Below, in pieces: positions 1 to 6,328 of a stretch of 10,066 nt of DNA. The translations under genes and the position numbers were made by a program. The notes under the pieces are model-generated. The model saw nothing but the letters and a program-made list of their open reading frames with translations, was not told the origin of the DNA and did no database searches. The number at the start of each line of letters is the position of its first letter. The first letter of the stretch is position 1. The stretch is from the NCBI GenBank assembly GCA_021790555.1, contig JAJYGY010000233.1:1-10066 (forward strand), in the 5' to 3' direction. The stretch comes from a bacterium. Its GTDB lineage: Bacteria > Oederibacteriota > JAJYGY01.

Positions 1-377
1 TGGACCTGGGGGCGCTGGCGAACCTGCCCGAAGGCACCCCGGTGAAGCTGGATTACGTGCAACGGCGCGCGGACGGCTGGCTGGTGGAGGAGGGAAGGAG
101 TTCGGCCTGGGTCCTGAAGCAGAACGGAGAGGTGACGGCCTTCGATCCACATTGCACCCACCTTGGCTGCCCCTATCGCTGGGATTCGGAACTGGCCGAG
201 TTCCGCTGCCCCTGCCACGGCGGGGTTTTCTCCAAGGACGGCAGGGTTCTGGACGGCCCGCCCCCCAGGCCCCTGGATCGCTACCAGACCAAGATCGAGC
301 AGGGGAATGTCTTCATCTTTCCCCATGCCACCCACGCCCTTCCGGGCCAGGCCCTGCGCTCCGGAGGCAAGGCATGA
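1..377 (+). CDS. Rieske [2Fe-2S] protein, C-terminal part (5' end outside window)
   Basis: This is the iron-sulfur subunit of a quinol:cytochrome c oxidoreductase, which takes one electron from quinol and passes it to a cytochrome c. The frame is open from the left edge (first full codon at position 3), so the N-terminal membrane anchor lies outside the window; the GTG at 42 is internal to the Rieske fold and is not a credible start. The two cluster-binding boxes are intact: CTHLGC at 153-170 and CPCHGG at 207-224. They supply the two Cys and two His cluster ligands plus the two Cys that form the structural disulfide in this family. A proline-rich loop (GPPPRP) follows, as in other Rieske proteins. 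The stop codon overlaps the start of the cytochrome b gene (ATGA), so the two are translationally coupled subunits of one complex. Confidence 0.93.
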   Translation, partial: DLGALANLPEGTPVKLDYVQRRADGWLVEEGRSSAWVLKQNGEVTAFDPHCTHLGCPYRWDSELAEFRCPCHGGVFSKDGRVLDGPPPRPLDRYQTKIEQGNVFIFPHATHALPGQALRSGGKA

Positions 378-2053
378 GGCGCGTGCTGGACTGGCTGGAT
401 GAGCGCTGCGGCTGGCGCAAGCTGAAGGAAACCCTGCTGGACCGCAAGATCCCCAAAGGCGTCAACTGGAACTATACCCTGGGAAGCGTCCTGCTCTTCC
501 TGTTCGTGATGCAGGCCGTCACCGGCATGATCCTGGCCATGTACTATTCCCCGTCCCCGGATCATGCCTACCAGTCCGTCCAGTTCATGGATCACCACGT
601 CCTGCTGGGCTGGCTGGTGCGCGGCCTGCACCACTGGGGCGCCAGCGCCATGGTGCTGGTCGCCTTCCTGCACCTGCTGCGCACGTACTTCATGGCGGCC
701 TACAAGTACCCCCGGGAAATGACCTGGATCAGCGGGGTGGGGCTACTGCTGATCGTGGTGGGTTTCGGTTTCACCGGCTACCTGCTGCCCTGGGACGAGA
801 AAGCCTACTGGGCCACCATGGTGGGCTCGAGGATGGCGGGCCAGGTGCCCCTGCTGGGGGCGTGGCTGTCCCGGGTGCTCAAGGGCGGGGATGAACTGGG
901 GGCCATGACCCTGACGCGTTTCTACAGCATCCACATGCTGGTGCTGCCGGCGTGTTTTCTGCTGCTGGTGGCCGTCCACCTCTTCCTGGTGGTGTGGCAC
1001 GGCATTTCGGCGCCTCCGGAGCGCCTCGACAAGGATGAAAAAGAAGAATGGAAAAAGGGGAGGGTGGCGGACTGGAAGGAAAGGGCCCGCCGGCGCTACG
1101 CCGAGCGCAAGGCCCAGGGAAAGTCCTTTTTCCCCTACATCATCTCCAAGGACATGCTGGCCGTGGTCCTGGCCCTGGTGGTGCTGGCGTGGATGGCCGT
1201 GCGCCATTCCCCAACGCTGGATCCCATGGCCGACCCCACGGCCACTACCTACAACCCCCGGCCCGAGTGGTATTTCCTCTTCATCTTCCAATTCCTGAAA
1301 TACTTTCCGGGCAAGCTGGAGGCCGTGGCCACGGTGGCGCTTCCGATCCTGGCCATCGGGCTGCTCCTGGCCCTGCCCTTCCTGGATTTCAAGCCCTTCC
1401 GCCACCTGAAGGACCGGCCCTGGATGACCGTGATCGGCGCGGTGGTGGTGGTGGGCATCGCCTTCCTCACCGTGCAGGCGGTCCTCAGCCCGCCCGTCAA
1501 CCAGGGGATGAAGGTGGATCCGGAGGTGGCCAAGGGCAAGCTTCTCTTCCAGCAGTTGCGCTGCCAAAGCTGCCACAGCGTCAACGGCGTGGGCGGCGTG
1601 GTGGGGCCGGCGCTGGACCTGGTGGCCCAGAGGCGTTCGCGCGACTGGCTGGCCGCCCACTTCCGCAATCCTTCCAAGATATCGCCGGGCACCAAAATGC
1701 CGAATTTCCACCTACTGGATTCGGAGGTGGACGCCCTCACCGCCTACATGTGTACCCTGGGCGGGGGGCCGTACAGCGCCAACGCAGCCAAGCTGCTGGA
1801 TTCGCAGTGCCTGGACTGTCATTCCCTGAGAGGCAAGGGGGACAACAGCGCCCCGGACCTGACCCGGGAGGGCCTTACTCACGAGCAGGCCTGGATCGCC
1901 CAGTATATCAAGAACCCCAACAGTCTTTATAAGGATGCCGAGATGCCGGCCTTCGGCAAGGCCCTGACGCCGGCGCAGATCGAGGATCTGTCGCGCTACC
2001 TGGCGGCCCAGAGGGGTGAGGCGACGGTGAAGAAGATCGGCCGGGTGAAGTAA
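374..2053 (+). CDS. Fused cytochrome b6 / subunit IV / diheme cytochrome c of a bc-type complex
   Basis: This 559-residue inner-membrane protein joins three parts of a quinol:cytochrome c oxidoreductase. The start at 374 overlaps the Rieske stop by 4 bp. Residues 1-215 resemble cytochrome b6: the haem ligands fall at H86/H100 and H187/H202, matching b6 spacing and numbering. A charged loop of about 45 residues follows, rich in Lys, Arg and Glu. A subunit IV-like part then carries the quinol-site PEWY at 297-300. After a last membrane helix come two class I haem c motifs, CQSCH (397-401) and CLDCH (479-483), each followed by a candidate Met ligand (TKMPNF, AEMPAF). The position of the b6 Cys that anchors the extra haem ci is Thr35 here (NWNYTLGS), so that haem is probably absent. 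Upstream in-frame codons exist but overlap the Rieske gene and do not look like cytochrome b. Confidence 0.93.
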   Translation: MRRVLDWLDERCGWRKLKETLLDRKIPKGVNWNYTLGSVLLFLFVMQAVTGMILAMYYSPSPDHAYQSVQFMDHHVLLGWLVRGLHHWGASAMVLVAFLHLLRTYFMAAYKYPREMTWISGVGLLLIVVGFGFTGYLLPWDEKAYWATMVGSRMAGQVPLLGAWLSRVLKGGDELGAMTLTRFYSIHMLVLPACFLLLVAVHLFLVVWHGISAPPERLDKDEKEEWKKGRVADWKERARRRYAERKAQGKSFFPYIISKDMLAVVLALVVLAWMAVRHSPTLDPMADPTATTYNPRPEWYFLFIFQFLKYFPGKLEAVATVALPILAIGLLLALPFLDFKPFRHLKDRPWMTVIGAVVVVGIAFLTVQAVLSPPVNQGMKVDPEVAKGKLLFQQLRCQSCHSVNGVGGVVGPALDLVAQRRSRDWLAAHFRNPSKISPGTKMPNFHLLDSEVDALTAYMCTLGGGPYSANAAKLLDSQCLDCHSLRGKGDNSAPDLTREGLTHEQAWIAQYIKNPNSLYKDAEMPAFGKALTPAQIEDLSRYLAAQRGEATVKKIGRVK

Positions 2054-2145
2054 GAGATCGGGAAGGCTCCAGAATGAGCGATCAATTTGAGGGATTGGTG
2101 CAAGGGGATGATTGGCCGGATTTCATTCCAAACTCAGGGGGTGCC

Positions 2146-3600
2146 ATGATGAATCGAAGAGAGGGATCCGTTTCCTGGTTGGGAAGCCTGTTTGGAGCGG
2201 TGTTACTGCTGCTGGTCTGCGCCCCCCGGCGGGCCGCCGCTGTTCCAAGCTTCAGCCGGCAGACCGGCATGTCCTGCTCGTTCTGCCACACGGTATTTCC
2301 CGGACTGACGGCGGAGGGGCGGAAGTTCAAGCTTTTGGGCTACGTCACCTCGGCGGATTCTGGAGATGCCTCCACGTGGAAGCAATCGGCCCCGGCTTCA
2401 GGGCCTTCGGTGCAAGCATCCGGTGGGGATTCGGGGGATGACGAGGGGCAGGGAAGTTTGCCTATCCTTGCTTCGGCCCCCATTGGGGCGAGCATCCAAA
2501 TTTCCGACAACTTCCTCGCGCGTCCCGCGAACGACTCCAGCGGCAATCCAGTCAGCTGGACGGCCTCTTCGGGCTCGGATGGGATGGGCGTTGCCCAATT
2601 GCCCACTGCGGTGAGCCTGTTTTACGCCGGTCGTATCGCGTCCAAGGCAGGGGCCTTCATCCAAGCCACCTATGATTCCGACTCGGGTGTCTTCCATCTG
2701 GACTCCATGACCGACGTGCGTTACGCCGATGAAGCTCAAGTGGACGGAACCGACCTGATCTGGGGCCTGACCGCCAACAGCGCGCCGACCATGCAGGACG
2801 TCTGGAACACCGTGCCCATGTGGAGTTTCCCCTACCTTACCAGCACGATCTCGCCCATGGCCGCGGCCGGGACGCGCCTAGATGACATGGGCGCGGCAGG
2901 CAACGAGGGAGGGTTAGGCGCCTATGCCTACTGGAACGACCTGCTGTATACCGAGATAGCCGGGTACCGTTCCACGCCGCAGGGAGGTGGGTCCTACCTG
3001 GCCATTCAGGGCGTGGCGCCCTACTGGCGGGTGGCTCTGCAGCACGGCTGGGACGATGACGTCCAGTCCCTGGAGGTGGGCACGCTGGGCTTCGCCGAGA
3101 GCACCTATCCCTCAGGGGTCCTTCCGCAAGGACCCACCGACCAGTTCACGGACCTGGCCTTTGACACCCAATACCAGTATGTGGGCGATTCCAACCTGGT
3201 GACCGGCCACGCTATTTTCATCCATGAGAACCAGGACCGTGGTTACAGTTTTGGCAATGGCGCCTCGTCCAACTCCGCCGACAACCTGCAAAGCTTCCGT
3301 GTGGACGGATCCTATTACTATCACCGCAAGGTCGGGTTTACCATCGGCTATTTCGACACGGAGGGCTCCACTGACGCTCTCCTTTATCCCCAGATGGCCT
3401 TCATGGGAAGCGCCGACAACAGCCCGCTCACCCGCGGATTGGTCTACGAGCTGAATTATGTTCCGGCCGTCAACACGAAATTGACGCTTCAATACCGCAG
3501 TTACTTGGACTTCAACGGTAGTTCCGGAAACTATGACGGGGCGGGGCGCAACGCCGAGGACAACAACACCCTGATGGCCATCGCCTGGCTAGGTTATTGA
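2146..3600 (+). CDS. Cyc2-like monoheme cytochrome c fused to an outer-membrane porin
   Basis: This 484-residue exported protein is probably an outer-membrane conduit for single electrons. I chose the ATG at 2146 because it follows GGGGGTGCC and directly precedes a signal peptide (basic start, hydrophobic residues 11-26, likely cleavage after Ala-Ala-Ala at 32); an in-frame ATG at 2074 would add 24 hydrophilic residues. Just after the signal comes PSFSRQTGMSCSFCH, with a single haem motif at residues 44-48, then a GRKFKLLGY-like box. The remaining 400 or so residues alternate polar and hydrophobic/aromatic residues, are rich in Tyr, Gly, Asp and Ser, and end in a C-terminal aromatic (WLGY), as outer-membrane beta-barrels do. 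The Cyc2 family of Fe(II) oxidases has this architecture. Assignment to Cyc2 itself is inference; a related cytochrome-porin family of unknown role is equally possible. The gene follows the bc-complex gene by 92 bp. Confidence 0.75.
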   Translation: MMNRREGSVSWLGSLFGAVLLLLVCAPRRAAAVPSFSRQTGMSCSFCHTVFPGLTAEGRKFKLLGYVTSADSGDASTWKQSAPASGPSVQASGGDSGDDEGQGSLPILASAPIGASIQISDNFLARPANDSSGNPVSWTASSGSDGMGVAQLPTAVSLFYAGRIASKAGAFIQATYDSDSGVFHLDSMTDVRYADEAQVDGTDLIWGLTANSAPTMQDVWNTVPMWSFPYLTSTISPMAAAGTRLDDMGAAGNEGGLGAYAYWNDLLYTEIAGYRSTPQGGGSYLAIQGVAPYWRVALQHGWDDDVQSLEVGTLGFAESTYPSGVLPQGPTDQFTDLAFDTQYQYVGDSNLVTGHAIFIHENQDRGYSFGNGASSNSADNLQSFRVDGSYYYHRKVGFTIGYFDTEGSTDALLYPQMAFMGSADNSPLTRGLVYELNYVPAVNTKLTLQYRSYLDFNGSSGNYDGAGRNAEDNNTLMAIAWLGY

Positions 3601-3606
3601 GGCGGT

Positions 3607-3647
3607 CCGGCGCGGTGGTCATGGGAGGGACGACTCCGCCGCGCCGG
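3607..3647 (+). terminator. Long GC-rich hairpin after the cytochrome-porin gene, possible terminator
   Basis: Perfect 9-bp arms CCGGCGCGG (3607-3615) and CCGCGCCGG (3639-3647) flank a 23-nt loop that can itself pair weakly (GGAG with CTCC). TTTT follows at 3657-3660, about 9 nt after the stem, which is later than in a canonical intrinsic terminator. It could instead be a processing or attenuating structure that lowers expression of the cytochrome c gene downstream. Confidence 0.4.
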
Positions 3648-3686
3648 GCTCTGCGGGTTTTCAAAACTCACTCTTTGGAGACGGCC

Positions 3687-4118
3687 ATGAAGAACAGAAT
3701 CGTAATTCTCGCGGGCTTTGCCGGTGGACTGGCCTTGGCGGCGGTGGCGCCTGCCAAGGTTCACCCCAAGGCGGCGGAGGTGTCGAAGACGGTCCAAGCC
3801 TTGGCCCCCAATCAGGCCGCCCTGGCGCTTTTTGCGGGCAAGTGCGCCAAGTGCCACGGGTTTCGCGGGGATGGCCGAGGCAAGCTGGCCGGATTAATGG
3901 ATCCGAAGCCAACCAACTTCACCGACCCGGCTTGGCAGAAGAAGTGGACGGACGCGCAGATTCTGGATGCCATTACCTATGGTGGCAAGTCCGCCAAGGA
4001 GAAGATTGGCAAGAAGATGCCAAGTTTCTCCGAAAGGCCCAAGCTGACGAATACGCAGATCGAGTCGTTGCTACCCGTGGTGCGGAGTTTTTCGCCGCGA
4101 AAGGACGGGGGGAAATGA
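3687..4118 (+). CDS. Small exported class I c-type cytochrome
   Basis: This 143-residue periplasmic monoheme cytochrome c is likely a soluble electron carrier. The ATG at 3687 has a GGAG ribosome-binding site at 3677-3680 and starts a typical signal peptide (MKNR, then a hydrophobic Ala/Gly/Leu stretch to about residue 23). The haem motif CAKCH is followed by GxRGDGRGK, and KKMPSF further on supplies the expected Met axial ligand; this is the layout of cytochrome c6/cbb3-type class I domains. The tail ends soon after the last helix. It sits between the cytochrome-porin gene and a Crp/Fnr regulator gene whose ATG overlaps its stop codon. The position suggests it shuttles electrons between the outer-membrane conduit and the bc complex or an oxidase; that partner assignment is inference. 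Confidence 0.88.
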   Translation: MKNRIVILAGFAGGLALAAVAPAKVHPKAAEVSKTVQALAPNQAALALFAGKCAKCHGFRGDGRGKLAGLMDPKPTNFTDPAWQKKWTDAQILDAITYGGKSAKEKIGKKMPSFSERPKLTNTQIESLLPVVRSFSPRKDGGK

Positions 4119-4903
4119 GGGCAATGCCGGTTTCGGAGGCTACCGTGCCATCCGCATGTTCGGAAGTTGATCAAGGGGCCTTGGAGTCACTAAGGACCTT
4201 CCTGGCCTTTTCCAACCTTGACTCGAAGGCGCGGCGTGGTTGCGACAGGGGCGCCACGCTTTACCGCAAGAACGCGGTGATTTTCCAGGAAGGTCATACT
4301 CCCTTCGGCTTTTTCGGAGTCTGTGGGGGCCTGTTGAAACTTTGCAAGGCCGGCCCACGAGGCAAATTGCACACAGTGGCGCTGGTGCCAGCGGGTGGGT
4401 TGGTGGGCTTCCCCTCGCTGTTGGCTGAAGAGCCCTACTCCGTCACGGCTGTGGCCATGACACCCTCGCGGATCCTCTTCTTCTCGCGCCATGCTTTCCT
4501 TCAAGCTCGGGAGGAAGAGGAGATTCTTATGCATTTCGCGGTACGGTTATCCAGGGAAATTGGTCGAGAACGTGAGGCCCGACTCTCTTCGGTGGATCAA
4601 CCCGCTCAAACCCGCTTGGCCCGCTGTTTACTGGGACTTCAGGACACCTTTTCCATCGAAAGAAGCGGTTTGAAACTGGATTCCATACGTATTCCGAGGG
4701 GCGAAATTGCTGATATGATCAGCGTCTGTCCGGAAACTGTCAGTCGCCTACTGGCGAGTCTCAAGGCCCAAGGAATTTTGAAATTTCGCGGAACGCGCAT
4801 CGTGTTGCAGGATTCTGCTCGCCTGAGAGCAATTGCATATTTGGGAGAAAGCCCTGCTTCATGTCGACTTTCCGACGCAATTGCCCTCAGCGTGTCATTA
4901 TGA
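4115..4903 (+). CDS. Crp/Fnr-family transcriptional regulator
   Basis: This is a 262-residue cytoplasmic DNA-binding regulator. The ATG at 4115 overlaps the cytochrome c stop (ATGA) and follows a GGGGGGAA ribosome-binding site; ATG 4124 is a close alternative. An N-terminal cyclic-nucleotide-binding-like beta-barrel covers roughly residues 25-140 (VIFQEGHTPFGFF), then a dimerisation helix, then a winged helix-turn-helix near 190-235. The recognition helix reads PETVSRLL with E207, S210 and R211, the E-x-x-S-R triad of Fnr-type proteins that read TGA-N6-TCA sites. The Cys-x2-Cys-x5-Cys N-terminal cluster of Fnr is absent (single cysteines at 15, 43, 70 and 77), so it probably does not sense oxygen through an Fnr-type 4Fe-4S cluster; the true signal is unknown. 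A matching palindrome overlaps its own stop codon, next to the FeoA-like gene. Confidence 0.9.
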   Translation: MRAMPVSEATVPSACSEVDQGALESLRTFLAFSNLDSKARRGCDRGATLYRKNAVIFQEGHTPFGFFGVCGGLLKLCKAGPRGKLHTVALVPAGGLVGFPSLLAEEPYSVTAVAMTPSRILFFSRHAFLQAREEEEILMHFAVRLSREIGREREARLSSVDQPAQTRLARCLLGLQDTFSIERSGLKLDSIRIPRGEIADMISVCPETVSRLLASLKAQGILKFRGTRIVLQDSARLRAIAYLGESPASCRLSDAIALSVSL

Positions 4904-4913
4904 CTTGTGTCAT
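4900..4913 (+). promoter_or_regulatory. Crp/Fnr-type operator (ATGAC-N4-GTCAT)
   Basis: The 14-bp site ATGACTTGTGTCAT has perfect 5-bp arms and a 4-bp spacer, the geometry of Fnr/Dnr-type operators, with the TGA-N6-TCA core that the E-x-x-S-R helix reads. A further GTCAT at 4894-4898 makes an overlapping second dyad with 4900-4904. The site lies over the stop codon of the Crp/Fnr regulator gene. Its centre is 4906.5, which is 41.5 bp upstream of the start point expected from the -10 box at 4936. Confidence 0.65.
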
Positions 4914-4935
4914 GGATTTCTGAAAAGCAGGGGCC

Positions 4936-4941
4936 TATAAA
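4936..4941 (+). promoter_or_regulatory. -10 box (TATAAA) of the FeoA-like gene promoter
   Basis: TATAAA matches the sigma70 -10 consensus at five of six positions. No good -35 hexamer lies 16-18 bp upstream, as expected for a class II activator-dependent promoter whose -35 region is covered by the operator at 4900-4913. Taking the last base as -7 puts transcription start near 4948 and gives a leader of about 21 nt carrying AGGAG (4958-4962). Confidence 0.5.
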
Positions 4942-4968
4942 TTATGAGGATGCCGCTAGGAGAACATT

Positions 4969-5295
4969 ATGGTGGAAGAGTTTGAAATGAAAGAGAAGTA
5001 CGATTGCCACTTGTCTGACTTGCGCCCAGGCCAGGAAGGCTTGATAACCGGTCTTTTGGGCACCTCCAAAGCCCAGCGGCGTCTGATGGAGCTCGGTTTT
5101 ATAGAAGGCGGCTTGGTGCGCGTTCTGGCTGGCAGCGACCCCATGTTGGTGCTGCTTGGAGAGAGTCGGCTGGGGTTGTCCCGCCAGTTAGTTTTGGGCG
5201 TGGAGGTACTATGCCTCGTCAGTCTCCCGGAAAAGGCTCTGGAGACAAGCGGTGATAAGGCTGTGTCCTTGTTCTCAAAGGCCAATGCCGCTTGA
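4969..5295 (+). CDS. FeoA-domain protein
   Basis: This 108-residue cytoplasmic protein has an SH3-like FeoA domain, the fold that accompanies the FeoB ferrous-iron transporter and also forms the C-terminal domain of DtxR-type repressors. Residues 14-80 show the family pattern: LSDLRPGQEGLITGL, then QRRLMELGFIEGGLVRVL, then a Leu/Gly-rich strand ending LSRQLVLGVEV. The start at 4969 has AGGAG six bases upstream. Free-standing FeoA proteins usually run about 75-85 residues; this one has a short N-terminal addition with a Cys-His pair and a 20-25 residue C-terminal tail without obvious motif. No feoB follows: the next gene encodes an exported Cys-rich protein. A role in ferrous-iron uptake is therefore inferred from the domain only; a small regulatory or adaptor role is possible. 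It appears to have its own activator-dependent promoter. Confidence 0.85.
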   Translation: MVEEFEMKEKYDCHLSDLRPGQEGLITGLLGTSKAQRRLMELGFIEGGLVRVLAGSDPMLVLLGESRLGLSRQLVLGVEVLCLVSLPEKALETSGDKAVSLFSKANAA

Positions 5296-5318
5296 AAGGA
5301 CCTTTTGACGACGTAATC

Positions 5319-5340
5319 GCCATATGAAACGGTATATGGC
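5319..5340. promoter_or_regulatory. Inverted repeat GCCATAT-N8-ATATGGC, function unassigned
   Basis: Perfect 7-bp arms at 5319-5325 and 5334-5340 flank GAAACGGT, midway between the FeoA-like gene and the first Cys-rich exported protein. No T-run follows, so a terminator is unlikely. Size and symmetry suit a dimeric repressor or activator site for the gene starting at 5372, but I could not place a convincing -35/-10 pair around it. Confidence 0.35.
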
Positions 5341-5371
5341 CTAAATCTTCTTTCCCGTGTGAGAAGGGTTT

Positions 5372-5809
5372 ATGAGCCGGTGTTGGTCAAAAATCCTGCG
5401 GTTCTCTTTGCTGGCGACCCTGCTGTTTCCGGGTTTGCGCCTGTCAGCCCATTGCGGAATGCCGCATTGTTCCATGGGGCCTCGGGCCAAGCTTCGCTGC
5501 GCGATCGATGGCCTGGAAGCCCGCGATGAGATGCTTTCCCAAGCCGCCGGGCACGCCGTCCTTTATTCCTCTTGCGGCGCCTGCGGCAATTTTGTCGTGC
5601 GCCATTCCACCCAGGCCGTGAATGTCCGCTCGACCCTGATCCGGTGGGCAACCGCCGCGTATCCGTCGGTCCGGGTGACAGAGACTGCTACCTCTTATCC
5701 CCACTGGCCCGGTTCGCGGCTTCTCTCGCGTGCTGGTCCCGTCAGCCCTGGCACGTGTCAGGCCCTTCCAGCAGTACCCTGCCAGCACGCACCTCCTCCC
5801 CTGGTTTGA
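5372..5809 (+). CDS. Exported cysteine-rich protein, paralogue A
   Basis: This is a 145-residue protein of unrecognised family. The ATG at 5372 follows AGAAGG and opens a signal peptide (basic start, hydrophobic to about residue 26, likely cleavage near LSA|H). The mature part carries CGMPHCSM (28-35), C43, LSQ..GH (55-61), CGACG (68-72), a variable middle section and a C-terminal CQALPAVPCQHAPP. It aligns without gaps over its whole length to the protein at 6448-6882, about 70 of 144 positions identical by hand count; all seven mature cysteines, two Met and one His are shared. That pattern of conservation shows the frame is a real gene. The Cys/Met/His clusters and the metal-efflux genes downstream suggest periplasmic Cu/Ag binding or disulfide-linked folding; this is inference. 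This copy has an extra Cys4 inside the signal peptide. Confidence 0.8.
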   Translation: MSRCWSKILRFSLLATLLFPGLRLSAHCGMPHCSMGPRAKLRCAIDGLEARDEMLSQAAGHAVLYSSCGACGNFVVRHSTQAVNVRSTLIRWATAAYPSVRVTETATSYPHWPGSRLLSRAGPVSPGTCQALPAVPCQHAPPPLV

Positions 5810-5927
5810 ACCTTCCGGATTGATTTCCACGTTCCCTTCCGTGTGGCCGCAGGCCCGCTGTTCCTGTTCCTTGATGGCGGTTGCGAGCCCACAGGATCGG
5901 GCCACTTGAACCCATCAGGAGGATGTC

Positions 5928-6320
5928 ATGAATTTCAAGAAGATCAGCCGTTTCGCGCTTGCCGTGGCTCTTGGATCAGCCATGGCGTTTCCGGCACTGG
6001 CGAAGGCGGAAGGTTCCGCCGCGACAGACCAGGCCCAGGTTTCAACGGGCACCCAGGATCCGAAGGTGGCCGCGGAACTCGCAAAGGCGGCGGAATATGA
6101 AAAGAAGGCCGCGGAGCAGGAAGCCGTGATCCAGGAACACGAAAAGATGAAGGAGGACTACAAGCGGAGCCACGGCATCAACGGGAAGAATGAATTCCTC
6201 TTCACGGCGATGCAGAAGCACTGCGATGCCATCATCCACGACGCTGGCAAGCTGAAGGCCGACTACGAAGGCTTCGCCCAGTGGCACCGGATGTACGCCG
6301 CCGACCTTCAGGGCAAGTAA
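5928..6320 (+). CDS. Small exported helical His/Met-containing protein
   Basis: This 130-residue protein has a clear signal peptide (MNFKKISRF, hydrophobic 9-24, cleavage near ALA|KAEG) and a very strong ribosome-binding site, AGGAGG at 5917-5922, five bases before the ATG, so it is probably made abundantly. After a flexible Ala/Ser/Thr/Gln linker, residues 45-80 are a Lys/Glu/Ala-rich amphipathic or coiled-coil helix, followed by a second helical part with HCDAIIHDA and QWHRMY. H71, H82, H98, C99, H104, H120 and nearby M74, M95 and M122 could line a metal site between helices. Small exported proteins with a similar Met-x-x-His-Cys plus Trp/Leu-x-His-Arg-Met pattern seem familiar to me but carry no function I can name. 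It lies between the two Cys-rich paralogues and ends at a strong terminator. Confidence 0.85.
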   Translation: MNFKKISRFALAVALGSAMAFPALAKAEGSAATDQAQVSTGTQDPKVAAELAKAAEYEKKAAEQEAVIQEHEKMKEDYKRSHGINGKNEFLFTAMQKHCDAIIHDAGKLKADYEGFAQWHRMYAADLQGK

Positions 6321-6328
6321 CGGAACCA

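Noticed and set aside
152..373. N-terminal extension of the cytochrome b frame
   Set aside because: It overlaps the Rieske motifs in another frame and encodes Pro/Arg-rich sequence; the ATGA overlap at 374 is the natural start.
743..1711. 322-residue open frame on the - strand, opposite the cytochrome b gene
   Set aside because: It is rich in His, Gln and Arg with no recognisable domain, and lies wholly antisense to a gene with clear motifs; long antisense frames are expected in GC-rich DNA.
1048..1932. 294-residue + strand frame inside the cytochrome b/c gene
   Set aside because: It is Gly/Pro/Arg-rich, out of frame with the PEWY and CxxCH motifs, and has no domain.
4167..4174. TTGATCAA inside the Crp/Fnr gene, resembling an Fnr box
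   Set aside because: The two half-sites abut without the 4-bp spacer and lie within coding sequence, so it is not a valid Fnr-type site.
5295..5305. AAAGGACCTTT palindrome at the end of the FeoA-like gene
   Set aside because: A one-base centre cannot form a hairpin loop, and it overlaps the stop region; probably chance.
5305..5338. Possible promoter TTGACG ... TATATG before paralogue A
   Set aside because: The spacing between the boxes is 22 bp, too long for sigma70 and longer than the 19-20 bp of MerR-type promoters.
5444..5905. 153-residue - strand frame opposite Cys-rich paralogue A
   Set aside because: The + strand frame has a signal peptide and a conserved full-length paralogue; the - strand frame has neither.
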